A DNA stretch of 64,000 bases from Apis mellifera (taxonomy: Eukaryota; Arthropoda; Insecta; Hymenoptera; Apidae), in NCBI RefSeq assembly GCF_003254395.2, contig NC_037639.1, positions 13,249,037 to 13,313,036 of the forward strand, in the 5' to 3' direction. The notes below the pieces were generated by a model. It saw nothing but the letters and a program-made list of their open reading frames with translations, did not search any database and had not been told where the DNA came from. Made by a program: the position numbers and the translations under genes. Below, piece after piece: positions 41,179 to 50,739 of this stretch (position 1 is its first letter; each line of letters starts with the position of its first letter).

Positions 41179-41484
41179 TGAGAGATTAAGAAAATAAATA
41201 TAAAGAAAGAATGGTTATTGCAAAAAAAAAGATAAAGAAGGAAAAAAAATAAACTTACCAAGTCGAAGTTCTCCAAAGTTGCCAGAGCCAATTTTCTTGC
41301 CAACACGGAAGTTCGGACCGACCATGAGTACATTAGAGGAGGAGGTGACACTGTACCTGGAGGAATACGCGTTGAATCTGGTAGCATTACCGCTACCACG
41401 AGAGATCCTCTTGGTCGTTTCCTGTTCGCGTTCAGAGCTACGCGCGAGCTGTAGCTGTGTATCTCTACCGTCTCTTTTCTGCAT
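1305..41484 (-). CDS. gish: Casein kinase I gamma (gilgamesh), membrane-associated Ser/Thr kinase, multi-exon
   Basis: Coding exons, in order of transcription: 41484-41259, 8165-8125, 7981-7912, 7823-7675, 7483-7249, 6858-6539, 5014-4940, 3733-3608, 2440-2334, 1356-1305. All junctions are GT/AG and all phases agree, giving about 466 aa (vertebrate CK1 gamma is about 415-455). Visible motifs: glycine loop [14 protein letters not shown] at about 63-76; ATP lysine in VAIK at 88; YRDIKPEN with catalytic Asp 178; DFG at 201; the CK1-type SIN motif at 233 in place of [12 protein letters not shown] soon after. The tail has STPVGS, the conserved VVSSTNGEL and [12 protein letters not shown] blocks, and ends [17 protein letters not shown], the palmitoylation and basic tail that places CK1 gamma on the plasma membrane. 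The family acts in Wnt co-receptor phosphorylation, cell migration and membrane traffic. The start is the first Met after a splice acceptor at 41528/41529; the frame stays open upstream, so an N-terminal extension is possible. An intron of about 33 kb separates the glycine-loop exon from the rest. Confidence 0.93.
1812..1998 (-). CDS. gish: Candidate alternative (proximal) last coding exon of gish
   Basis: A good acceptor (polypyrimidine tract, then CAG) lies just before 1998. The exon accepts the same phase as the exon ending at 2334, then stays open for 61 codons to a TAA at 1812-1814. It begins [19 protein letters not shown] and continues with a second Cys and a Pro/Thr-rich stretch, replacing the conserved CCCFF tail encoded about 0.5 kb further on. 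The dispersed cysteines among basic residues could still be lipid-modified, but this is inference. A tttatt (AATAAA on the minus strand) at 1408-1413 could end such a transcript. I do not know a homologue of this tail. RNA evidence would decide whether it is used. Confidence 0.5.
2603..2629. repeat. (TA)n microsatellite
   Basis: This run lies in the gish intron between the VVSSTNGEL exon and the preceding exon. Confidence 0.85.
4436..4507 (-). CDS. gish: Candidate in-frame cassette exon of gish (acidic 24-residue insert)
   Basis: The segment is flanked by a TAG acceptor and a GTAAG donor on the minus strand. It is 72 nt long with phase 0 at both ends and reads [17 protein letters not shown] and onward. 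It lies between the STPVGS exon (5014-4940) and the DVTEPG exon (3733-3608), so it can be included or skipped without changing frame. I do not recognise the insert from vertebrate CK1 gamma. Its strong acidity suggests a regulatory tail segment, which is inference. Confidence 0.55.
5878..5952 (-). CDS. gish: Candidate cassette exon of gish with two possible acceptors
   Basis: On the minus strand a CTAG acceptor before 5952 and a GTGGGT donor after 5878 enclose 75 nt (25 codons) in phase 0, reading [20 protein letters not shown] and on to RSEK. A second acceptor (CCAG before 5934) would give a 57-nt version starting [10 protein letters not shown]. Both fit between the catalytic C-lobe exon (ends 6539) and the STPVGS exon (starts 5014). 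Both preserve frame. The segment lies right after the kinase domain, so it would shift the spacing of the regulatory tail. Confidence 0.45.
12958..13202 (+). promoter_or_regulatory. Possible intronic promoter/GAGA element: TATAAAA plus (GA)n and (CT)n
   Basis: A TATAAAA box (12958-12964) in GC-rich context is followed by a (GA)n run (about 13041-13062) and a (CT)n run (about 13174-13202). GAGA-type repeats next to a TATA box resemble insect promoter or Polycomb-type elements. No convincing downstream ORF is seen. This is inference. Confidence 0.25.
17186..17960. repeat. Strand-asymmetric purine/pyrimidine-rich tract
   Basis: A (GA)-rich patch at about 17180-17200 is followed from about 17530 to 17960 by a long C/T-rich stretch with several CTCTCTCT runs. 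The ORFs across it (Ser/Leu/Pro-rich one way, Arg/Glu/Gly-rich the other) are by-products of this bias. It may act as a GAGA-factor landing region or form triplex DNA. Confidence 0.5.
18365..18527. repeat. Inverted-repeat-bounded 163-bp element with internal hairpin
   Basis: TAACGTCACCCCGTC at 18365-18379 is perfectly inverted at 18513-18527. The interior holds a (TA)n run at about 18386-18418 and a second hairpin with arms CTCGTTC (18481-18487) and GAACGAG (18496-18502). A further (TA)n run abuts the left end at 18340-18366. This could be a small TIR (MITE-like) element inserted into TA repeats, or a structured regulatory RNA/DNA element. No ORF is evident. Confidence 0.6.
19663..19761. repeat. 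Facing (GA)n and (CT)n runs
   Basis: A (GA)n run at about 19663-19683 faces a (CT)n run at about 19738-19761 across roughly 55 bp of unique sequence. The two can pair as a hairpin and also match GAGA-factor sites. The same arrangement occurs near 13.04-13.20 kb. Confidence 0.45.
20032..21100. repeat. Satellite-like tandem array, six copies of a ~180-bp unit
   Basis: The phrase GAAGCCTC (AAAGCCTC in the first copy) recurs at 20201, 20383, 20562, 20731, 20908 and 21088, a spacing of 169-182 bp. Each unit carries a 'CATTTTCAACGAATCGTTC' block, a 'TTTGTTGAAAAAGAAAGATG' block and a 'GAGATATTGGAGCAGAGCAC' block. Copies differ by a few substitutions and small indels. In some copies an ATG opens a frame reading [20 protein letters not shown], which stops after about 41 codons. 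The array has no AluI site (AGCT), so it does not look like the 176-bp AluI satellite described from honey bee. The last copy runs into GC-rich DNA at 21101. Confidence 0.9.
21101..21360 (+). other. GC-rich stretch abutting the satellite array, possible degraded coding relic
   Basis: In the frame of the last satellite copy the reading continues GELNP, stop, then an open run beginning [16 protein letters not shown] that ends at a TGA near 21342-21344. It is markedly GC-rich relative to the array and contains a tandem CGA/GAC run. I do not recognise it. It could be a pseudogene fragment from which the satellite arose, or chance. Confidence 0.2.
23717..24120. repeat. Tandem duplication, two ~202-bp copies
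   Basis: Copy 1 (23717-23919) and copy 2 (23920-24120) both start TAGTTCGAATAACGATTC and end GAGAAACAA. They are nearly identical, differing by a few substitutions and short indels in the poly(A) part, which points to recent duplication. No coding content is visible. Confidence 0.9.
26881..26918. repeat. (TA)n(TG)n compound microsatellite
   Basis: A TA run passes into a short TG run in the large gish intron. A similar TA run lies at 24717-24739. Confidence 0.85.
29068..29672. repeat. Segment bounded by 12-bp inverted repeats (possible non-autonomous transposon)
   Basis: TGTACAGGGTGT at 29068-29079 is perfectly inverted (ACACCCTGTACA) at 29661-29672. TTCGC occurs next to both ends but offset, so no clean target-site duplication is shown. 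The interior of about 580 bp lacks a transposase-like frame. ACAGGGTGT-type motifs are common in insect repeats, so coincidence remains possible. Confidence 0.35.
32031..32756 (-). other. Unidentified long open reading frame inside the gish intron
   Basis: This frame is open for about 241 codons. Its first codon is GTG; the first ATG is at 32658-32660, which gives about 209 aa. It is the longest open frame in the intron and is not low-complexity in its middle, but it ends in a Lys/Arg- and Phe-rich stretch translated from poly(A/T) DNA. I see no domain, signal peptide or homologue. A chance ORF or the relic of an old insertion is as likely as a gene. Confidence 0.15.
33976..34007. repeat. (GCAG)n microsatellite
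   Basis: Eight GCAG units in a row lie in a GC-rich patch (33.9-34.5 kb) within the gish intron, followed by TTAAAAGG at about 34021, a weak TATA-like box. Confidence 0.85.
35169..35246. promoter_or_regulatory. Cluster of palindromic sites incl. full CRE and E-box, near a TATA-like box
   Basis: In sequence order: GGTGGTC-GT-GACCACC (35169-35184, perfect 7-bp arms), the full CRE palindrome TGACGTCA (35192-35199), ATCAGCTGAT (35204-35213, containing the E-box CAGCTG), then TATTATATAG (35237-35246). The density of perfect palindromes in about 80 bp suggests an intronic enhancer or promoter binding bZIP and bHLH factors. Function is inferred. Confidence 0.35.
41110..41179. repeat. gish: (GT)n(AT)n compound microsatellite next to the gish exon 1 donor
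   Basis: GT repeats pass into AT repeats, beginning about 80 bp inside the intron from the donor at 41258. On the transcript this reads (AT)n(AC)n. Confidence 0.9.
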
Positions 41485-42650
41485 GGTGCGAGTGTCCTCT
41501 GTCGTGGCAGAATAATCCGCGACAGTCTGTTTAACGTGACAGAAAGGATCGATTGTATGATAAAAAATTGCCAATGTTAGTCCCGGATCGAATTAATGGT
41601 GTAAACGATGCACGGCGTTTAATTGGGGATCGATCCCCATTCTTGACATATTTTCTTCTTTGGTCTTCCCTTGGATGGCCGCCGATGAAAAATAATACTC
41701 CAGCGGCTTCCTGGGAGAATACACATATGCACGCACACACACGCACACACCGTAACACGGCGAGTCGCAGGTGTCACGGTTTGTCGGTCGATGCCTTCAG
41801 GGGATCAATCCCCATGCTATCCTAACCTCGAAATGAATTTTGGGAAATGTTTACACTTAAAAACGTAATGAAGAGAGCAGATGAGAACACGCGCGAAACA
41901 CACACAGCTCTATCTCTCTCTTTTTCCCTTCTTCTATCTCTTTTTAAGGGGCTAGTAATTATCACAGACGGGAGAGAGTGTTCGTCGTGTCGAGGACCCT
42001 GGACGATTCCATACCAATTTCGACCTGCCTCTTTCACCCGGCCGGCCGGGAGGAATAGTCAACGATAGATATCGCGTCTCAGTCAATACGGCGTGCATCG
42101 CCGTGACTGTTCTGTCGCACGGGAATACACTCGGAAACCTCCTCCATTACAAACGGCCCCGCCGCGTGCGATCGTGATCGTACTCAATCGTGCCCCGATA
42201 GTGCCGCGGCCTCACCACCACAGACTCGATTCTGCGGTTAGATTTGGGAGCGCCGCCGAAGCGGCTCTGAACTCTTTCCAGTGACACGCACACTAGCACA
42301 TGCACTTTGCGAGCTTCGTATGTTCTTTCTTGTTGAAGGAAAATCCGCAATCGTGTCACCAGTATGCCCGATCGGCTATTATATGCCCACACACAAGCCC
42401 GTATTAATTGTAGTTCCTTCGCAGTCTTCACTTTCCAAGTCTTCCCAAATTTTTATTTCGAAAACTGATTATACAAATATGATTATCTTTAGATATACTG
42501 TTTAATGATTGCACACACGATATTTGAAAGACTTGTCGAACGCGGACAAACGATCGCGGACAAGCTTACGCTCCTGTCTCTCGCGCTCGACTCGACATGG
42601 GTGAGATTTGTTACGAGGCTAGCAGTGCTGCCAACTTAAAACAAAATAAA
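41485..42650 (-). promoter_or_regulatory. gish: gish 5' UTR/promoter region (GC-rich)
   Basis: A minus-strand acceptor (AACAG) at 41529-41530 precedes the first coding exon, so at least one upstream non-coding exon is expected. A good donor (GGAGC followed by GTAAGC) lies on the minus strand near 42566-42571, which would make about 42572-42650 a 5' UTR exon with about 1 kb of intron. The region is CpG-containing and GC-rich, unlike everything to its right. It also has two GGGGAT-NN-ATCCCC palindromes (41625-41638 and 41800-41813) and a GGCCGGCCGG patch near 42040. No long recognisable ORF is present. Confidence 0.5.
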
Positions 42651-43208
42651 GCTGCGTTTTCAATATTATCGACCTTTCTTTTTAAATTATCTATTTTTAT
42701 CTATCAATGATTTCTAATTGTTTTTTACGTGATGAAATATTTTTTTATTTATATTTAGATTTCCTTACAGATATATATTTAAAGTTCTAATAAAATAATT
42801 TAAAAATGAAAAATTAATTAGTATTAAAATTTGTTACTAGACCAGCATGAATAGTTATTTATGCGTCAGTATTTATTTAGTGATAATAAATATAATAAAA
42901 TATGGCGTTTATTTAAATTTTCAAATAGAATCAAAAGAAATCTAATAAATCTAATATCATATGTGCAAAATTTTTTATATATATAATCTATTCTTTTTCT
43001 AAATAAAATGTACTTTGTATATATTTATATGAATTTGTATAATTTGTATGTAATTTGTAAAACTAGTCTTTGTCATAAATAAAAATATTATTATATTAAA
43101 TACTTGCGTATCCATAGTAACCGATTTGAAATTTACGGATTTCTTTAATATTTATTAAATATTTGCTGAATTTATATTAATTATTTTTATGTATTATATT
43201 ATGATACA
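42651..43208. promoter_or_regulatory. AT-rich gap between divergent gish and CEP120
   Basis: About 560 bp with very low GC lies between the presumed gish first exon and the CEP120 start codon. It has no supported gene and probably holds the CEP120 5' UTR and core promoter. The sharp composition change begins here. Confidence 0.45.
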
Positions 43209-46200
43209 ATGGGGGAGGAATTGGCAAATTCTGATGTTCGAGTTGTATTAAATATAAAAGAAGGTACATTTTATGATTATTTATTTGTTAACCTTTTGAT
43301 ATAACATTTTCTTTGTATAAAATAATAAACAACATAAAATATTATTACGATAAATAATTATTATTTATTATTTATTATCATTTGCACTACAAAAATGATT
43401 TATAATGAATAAAATTTTATAATTGTTATTTTTAAAAAGTTTAACAAATTTAATATTTGATGTTAATGACTTTAGGCAAAGGTTTTGAGCAAATCTTACT
43501 ACCTACATTAATTGTTGCAACATTAAATGGACATTCTTTAGAAACTGAAATAATAGAACCAAATCCAAATCCTGAATATGATCATGATTTGGTTTGGGAA
43601 GTAGATAAAAATAAATTACGAAAGTATGTATCATATAATATTTAATATAAAATAATATTTATTATTAAAATATAATTTTAATTTTATAGGATGAGATCAG
43701 GGCAAGTTCCATTAAAATTAGAATGTTTTGCTGTTAAAAGCAATGATAACAAAGAAAAATTAGGATATCTTTTACTTAGTTTAAGATCAGCCCAGGTTTT
43801 TACTAAATGGAGTGCTAATAATATAAAACCTAATTGGCATAAATTATTAGGTTTGAAAAATGAATTCAAAATACATAAACCTGAGTTACTTCTTGGTTTA
43901 AGTATTCATGATCTGGAAAATACCACAGGAAATGCTCAATTAGAGGTAAATTATATATATTTATATAAATAAATGTTTAATAATATATAAAATTATATAT
44001 TATGAAATTACAGTTAAAAAACTTAAAAGAATGTCAACAAACAAATGTTCAACTTAATAAAGTAACACCAATTTTACTTCGCGATGAACGTCTTATACAA
44101 TTAGGTCCATTAAATATTTGTCATGAATTATTTTTAATGAATATTACTGCTATATCTGCAATGCATGTAGATTCATTATTACCAATGAAATATTATACAG
44201 ATATGAAAAATAATTTGTATTTTTGGTGTAAAATATTAGAAAATGATGTATACTTTAATCAAGCAAAAAAGGAATATGGAGATCTTTGGGCACTTAATGA
44301 AAAAATTGTAATAAGGATCAGAAGTTCATTAAAAATTTTCAAAGAATATTTACAATTAAAACCATTTCTGTTTATATATTTAAAATATAAAGATAATATA
44401 ATAGGTCAATCAGAAATAAATTTGCAATCATTAATTCCTACTGATAATATTGAAGAATTTCTTAAAATCACTGAAAATAGTAGTAGTATTTTAAATCAAC
44501 GATGTTACTTATGTAAAACAAATTTTGTTGAAAATAATGAAATAGAAAAAATATGTAAAAATCCATACCTTGATTTACAGTTAAAATTACAATATGTAGG
44601 TAAAACAAATGTAGGAATGGATGTTTCTAATGCAATGATTAATGATTTAATCATTCCTTTATCTAAGGATATAAATAACTTAAAACAAGTAATAAATTTT
44701 TTATAAAATAAATTGTGCGACAAATTATTAAAAATTATCAGAAAATTTATCATTTTTAATTTTCAGAATTATAGTGAAATAGATTGTCATAGAAATCCTG
44801 CTGGTGATTTTGGAAAATATATTTGTGGAATTCAAACTATTTCAAATGAATATGATAATGTAAATAAACACATTATAGATTATAATTTTATAAAGGATCA
44901 ACCGGTTAATGCTATTTGTTCACATTCAGTTGATACATTCCTATGTCAACCTAATTTTGATAATTATTCTAAAAGTGTAGAAGCTTATCATTCTTATTAT
45001 TTGAATATTTTATTAGAAGCAATTAAAGCAAAATCTTCGAAATTAGCAGTACCAAATATGGAAATTCGGTATTAATCATTAATTATTATATGCTAATTTA
45101 ATAATTACAATTAGTTTTTTAATTTACTAAGAATTTTTTTTTACTTACAATTATATTTTTTTTTTTGAATTTAGGTTTCATCATCCAAAAACTGGAGTTA
45201 CATCAACATTTCATTTAAAATTATCCTTTTCTTTAGGAGAAAAAGTAAAATTACAAGATATAGGATGCAAATTTCAATTTATATCGGCAGTAGATGAAAT
45301 AAAACAATTATTATTATCTTTTCCACCAAAAATTAGCATATATAAAATAGAAGGAAATACTAAGACTTGTATATCCCAACTTAAAATTAATGCAAAAGAA
45401 TTATTTTGTCCAAATAAGGTAATATAAAATATATAAAATAATAAAAAGTATGATATTTTATTCTTGTATATACTTGTTAAAGTTTAATAAATATATCTCA
45501 GCCTGAGTGCCAATATGATATACCATTGTATGATATGGAACATAATAACATTGGTAATTTAGATGTTATATTAAATTTAGAAGATCATGGTCCATATTAT
45601 AGAATTAAAAGAGTTGTTCCTAGTAAGTTTATTTTTCAATAAATTTATTTTTTTAATATAAACAAAATAACAAAATAAAATAAATTATTTCGATTTAGAT
45701 GAAAATTTAGGCCCACCAATCTTTGATGATACTTTAGCATATAAAATAGTAGATGAATTAGAGACTTGGAAAGAACGACAAATGGAAATATTTAAAGTTG
45801 AGGTAAAACATTTTAATATAATAGAAAAATATATATATAACGATTTTAAAAATATATATATTTTTCACAATAATTTAGTTAAAAAGAAAGGAAGATCGTC
45901 ATTTAAATTTATTAAGTCAAGAATGGCAAAAACATAGAGAAAATTTAGAAACAAAACTCGCATGCAGTGTTGAACAATGTAAAATGCTAGCAAATAGTTT
46001 GAATAATGCTACAGAAGATTTAAGAACGCGAAGATTAAAAAGTCTTGAGAAAGAAAGTAGACTAATTAAAGCAAATGAAGATTTACAATGGAGATATGAA
46101 ATGAAATTACGAGAACTTAAAGAATCATCTCAAATAGTTCAAGAAGAACTTATGGCAAAGGTTGGTAAAAATTTATATTAAATAATGATATTAAATTATA

Positions 46201-46961
46201 TGTTTTTAATACTTTATAGATAAATATTCTTGAAAAAAGAAAAACAGCTTTAGAAGTACAAGAAGAACAATTAAGTATTGAAAATGAAAGATTACAATCA
46301 CTTGTAGCAAAACAATCTGAAGAATTAGAAAATTATCAAAAAGGCTCTTTAACCCAAGATCAAACGGCAAATTTATTACAAGAATTAAAAACACTTGAAG
46401 AAAAATTGCAAAATGCACAAGAGAATAAATCTTTTTTTAAAGAACAGTGGGCAAAAGCAGTTCGTGAAATACATCGTATAAAAATGGAACATCAACAAGC
46501 TATTCAAATTCAAATTAAAAATAGTAAAGAAGAATTACAAAATTTAGAGTATGTGTATTATGTAGCAAAAATATTGAAATCGTTTAAAAAATATTTTGTA
46601 TTAATTATTTTTTTCTCTTTTTATTTTTAGCCTAGAAGAGATATTGTGTGCAGATACTACTGCTTTGACAAATGATCAAATATTATTAAATGAGATTCAA
46701 AAAGAAATCGATGTAATCAAGCCAAAAGCATATTTTATTGAAAAAGATGCTTATTCTCAAGTATTTACACCAAATTCTATAAGTTCCAAAATTTCGCAAA
46801 ATATTAACAAAAGTACATTAAAAAAATCAGAAGAACAAAATGAACGATTGCAAGCATTACTTGAAGAACGTGATTCTCTTTTAAAAACGGGGAGTTACAC
46901 AATTGACGATACAATTATTACGAAATTAAATAATGAAATCAGATCTTTAATGATGAAATGA
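43209..46961 (+). CDS. Cep120: CEP120, centrosomal protein of 120 kDa (C2 domains plus coiled coil)
   Basis: Eleven exons: 43209-43263, 43476-43623, 43690-43945, 44014-44688, 44767-45068, 45175-45418, 45502-45622, 45699-45802, 45879-46160, 46220-46548, 46631-46961. All phases agree, giving 948 aa (human CEP120 is 986). The N-terminal part (about 10-150) matches the first CEP120 C2 domain, with the pattern 'LPTLIVATLNGHSLETE ... YDHDLVWEVDK ... VPLKLECFAV ... LGYLLLSLRSAQ'. The middle (about 154-600) corresponds to the further C2-like region (DUF3668). From about 620 to the end is a Glu/Lys/Gln-rich heptad coiled coil. CEP120 family proteins act at centrioles with SPICE1/CPAP in centriole elongation and daughter-centriole asymmetry. 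The start is the first Met (MGEELANSDVRVVLNIKEG), leading straight into the first C2 strand. AATAAA lies at 47107-47112. Confidence 0.9.
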
Positions 46962-47054
46962 TTTTTTTATATAAATTATACTATAAAATATCTCAATATG
47001 ATATAAAATACTTTACAATTCCTTTTTACATGAATATATATATATACACACACA

Positions 47055-47106
<52 letters not shown>

Positions 47107-47324
47107 AATAAATATATTTTATTTGATTTTTTCTATTAATTCTTATTATATTACATATAAAATAATTATTTTCATGTAATTTAATTAATTAATTACAAGT
47201 AAATTAATTAGTTTTAATTTTTAAAAATAATATACATAAAAAAAGCTATAATTTAAAATTTATATTATAACTTGTTTATACTATGAAACATAATTATTTT
47301 TTTTTAATTTTTTAACAAAAAATA
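46962..47324. terminator. Convergent 3' ends of CEP120 and NOL6 with facing poly(A) signals
   Basis: This gap separates the CEP120 stop and the NOL6 stop. A plus-strand AATAAA at 47107-47112 and a minus-strand AATAAA (tttatt on plus, 47118-47123) lie five bases apart, beside a (TA)n/(CA)n microsatellite (47033-47103). The two 3' UTRs are therefore short and may overlap. Confidence 0.55.
47033..47103. repeat. (TA)n(CA)n microsatellite between convergent genes
   Basis: It fills most of the CEP120 3' UTR just before its AATAAA. Confidence 0.9.
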
Positions 47325-50300
47325 TTAAGTTAAAGAAAATTTTTTTGATTGCATATCTATAGCTTCTACGAGATCCTTTCCAAGAGTATAAAAGTCTTGA
47401 ATCATTGCCGAAATATTTAAAACTAATTGATTATTGTTATTACATTTTCGGCCATTAATATTTGATATCTTAAAGTCCTTAATTTCTAATGCAGAAGGTT
47501 TTAATAAAACTCCAATTACATTACCACCATATGTATCATGAAAAAATAAGGCAAATTCATCATATCCATTCTAAAAAAAAAAAAAAAAAAAAAAAGGAAA
47601 AAGATATTTAATATATTAAAAAATGAAAATATTAAGTACTAATATAATATATGAAATTTCATTTAAACTTACTCTAAGATCTTTTAAAAAATATTGCACA
47701 GGATCAAATCCTACAACTGGAATCTTTTGAGCTGAATGTCGCTTATATGGATGCCATTCAATAATAGGATGTGCATCATTGATATCAACTGCTTGTAGTC
47801 TTCTAGGAATCATATGTGATTTTAAATATATCAAACAATCATATTCTGTAAGTGGTGGCCTAAATAATGGTTTAAAATCTAAAAGAACTTTTGTAAAAAA
47901 TTGAATTTCATATAACTTTATACATTGTTTAGCTAGCATTGTAATACGATTTAAGACTAAAATAGATGGTGCTTTTTTAGTCCACAATGATCTTTGTTGA
48001 TCATAAGGAGTAGAAATAAATAATGGTGGTAAAGAATTACGAGATGATCCAAAAAGAGTTTCCACTGCTATTATATCTTCTTCTAAAATGAAATATATTA
48101 GATAGAAATAATATAAGTATAGTAATATAATAATATAATATAATAACAGTTTTTTTAATATCAATTGCTTACTTACTAGACATTTCATTATTGAAATTTA
48201 CAATAATAGGATCTGTATTCCAATGACCTCTAGCAAACATTTCTAAGACTCTTAAAAATTTTACTTGAGGTGTTTGAGAAGATCTATATGGAGTAGGAAT
48301 TAAATAAATTGAAGCTACAAGTAATTCAACTACTATATCTGGTATGTGAGAATCATCCAATAACTGAGCAGATAACCAACGTTTCGTTAAACAACAAGTC
48401 GCTCCAAAGGATGGTTGTTGAGTATGTAATCTAATATGTGACAATACTATATAAATAAAAATATATCAATTTTTTAAAATCATTCTAAATTATTCTTACC
48501 CATGCAAAGCACTAGTTAGCTTTGGTAATTCAAATAATGTATTTTCTAATTCTATTGATTCTTCATTATCTTTATATTGGATAACTCCGTTTTCAGTTAC
48601 TTGTTGTTTCAAGCAACTAATTTCTTTTTGATGTGATATTCTTAATCGAAATACAAATCCATCCTGAAAAAAAGTTAATTTTTTTTATAGTTTCATTATT
48701 TTTTAATATTATTTTTTTTACTGATATATAATAAATATTTTCTTATTAATAAATATTTTATTTATTTTCTTATCAATATTGAAAAATAATAATAACCTTA
48801 TATACATCGATATGCGAAAAATTTGCATTTGTTTTTAACATAAATTGTTTTCTAAGACATTCTGCTATTTGTATATGAAAAGCAGCTTTTGTTTTTCTAA
48901 AAGCTTCCAATTCATCTGGCCATTTTCCACTAGTTGATAATTGCAAGTTCACTTCAAGTGGACTAACATATCTAGGTGCTATTGTTACATTTTTAGACAA
49001 TATTAAACAATTTTTAATTTTTTTAAATTGTTTAGTAGGCCGATAAACTGTTGCAAGTGGTGGAAAAACATCCGTATATCTAAAAACCGCGCTAGATCCT
49101 TGAACCCCATGTATTGATAGGGGAATGTCTGTAAGAGACATTAAATCTTTTTCAAAACGATTAAATACATTTATTGCTTTTAGAGCTGCTTCTTCCCCCG
49201 TTCCATAAACAAAATGCGTTATTTTGACCTAAATATTGTAAAATTAATTTATTATAATAATAATTTATTATATTAAATTTAATTTATCTATAAGATTAAA
49301 ATTTACTATAAATTGTTACCTTTTGCAATTTTATAAGTTCCTCTACTTGATCAGCAATGTATGTAAATTTATTTTTAGGAAAACCTAATTTTTTTGTTAA
49401 TAAAAAATTTATAATTTTTTTACATATTATTCTTTTTCCTGATAACGTTTTGCCTTTTGACCAAATTACTGCTTCTCGAATAGTTCCATCTTGAAATCGT
49501 CGTAATTCTGACTTTTTGTTCCAAAATTTTTGGAATTCAATTGCCTAAAATATAAATATTATTATTAAAAAATATTAATAATCTATAATCATATTTAAAT
49601 TGATTACATACTTCTGGTAAATTTGCTTCAGGGCCTTTAGTAACAATATTAAAACAGTGTTCTGGATTTAATTCCAATCCAAAAAAAATCTTCCCAATAT
49701 TATCGTAATTATCCTCTGTAAATTCCCACTCTGAAATTTCTTTCGGTAAAACACAAATTTGATGAACTCTATTTGTCAATCCTTTTTCAAAAATATTATA
49801 AAGTATTTTTATTATTTGGGTTCGATAATTTGGACCATAATTTAACTTATCTTTATTACTTGAATTAATATTTACTATATTTTTTAATATTTGTGGATCC
49901 TCAAACCTATACATTTGTTATATAAAGTTTATTATTTAATTAATTAGAATATTTCTTAATTTATAAAAACAATTACCATATAAAATGATCAAATGCCATA
50001 TAAAATGGTACTTTTCTCATAAAAAGTGATTGAAAACTATTTGCATGTGCACTGTCCAAATGATTTAAAGAAAGTTGTGCTTCTTTTTGTATCCATTTAT
50101 ATGTAGATTTAAATATATGTGTAGTGATATTATAATAACCAGTGCTATCCAAAAATACACAGTCATAATATTTATGATAGCTAAAAATTCTATTTTTACT
50201 ATCTTCATTTTGATTCATAGTTATTCCAGATTCACACCAATCAACTTGTACTAATAAAATAAACAATATCAATTAATAATAACAATGAAAATATCAAATT

Positions 50301-50679
50301 TTTTTTATTCCTTTTTGTGTGTGCGCACATACGTGTGTATATATGTATATATATATGTATAAAATATCATACCTAAATAATTCCATACATTCCTTATTAT
50401 TTGATAACTACTCATAAATGTATTTAACTTTTTTATGGATAATAAATACAAAATAAACATTGTTATTACATATCCATTAAAAGCTGTACAACCTTTTGAT
50501 AATCCACGTTGAATCAACCATATCTTCAATAAAATAATGCCATCTCTTAAATTTGGGTATTCTTTTATTATTTTCATATTTTCTGCATGTATTTTCATAG
50601 TTAAATCATGAAGAATAATAGAATTATAATGTGGTGTTGGAAGTAAATCTTCTGTAACTGTTATATTACATATATTATA

Positions 50680-50739
<60 letters not shown>

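Larger units (their letters stand above)
8166..41258 (-). other. Large (about 33 kb) gish intron, no convincing protein gene
   Basis: The exon ending at 41259 finishes in phase 1 (LRLG) and the exon starting at 8165 continues it ([13 protein letters not shown]), so everything between is intron in the main transcript. The composition is mixed, roughly half A+T, with CpG-containing patches near 9.5, 10.9, 12.8, 17.0-17.9, 21.2 and 33.9-35.3 kb. Many (GA)n, (CT)n, (TA)n and poly(A/T) runs occur. ORFs of 60-160 codons are numerous on both strands but overlap one another, have no recognisable domains and lack supporting splice structure. I saw no tRNA-like B-box or rRNA. Repeats and possible regulatory clusters inside are listed separately. 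Confidence 0.8.
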
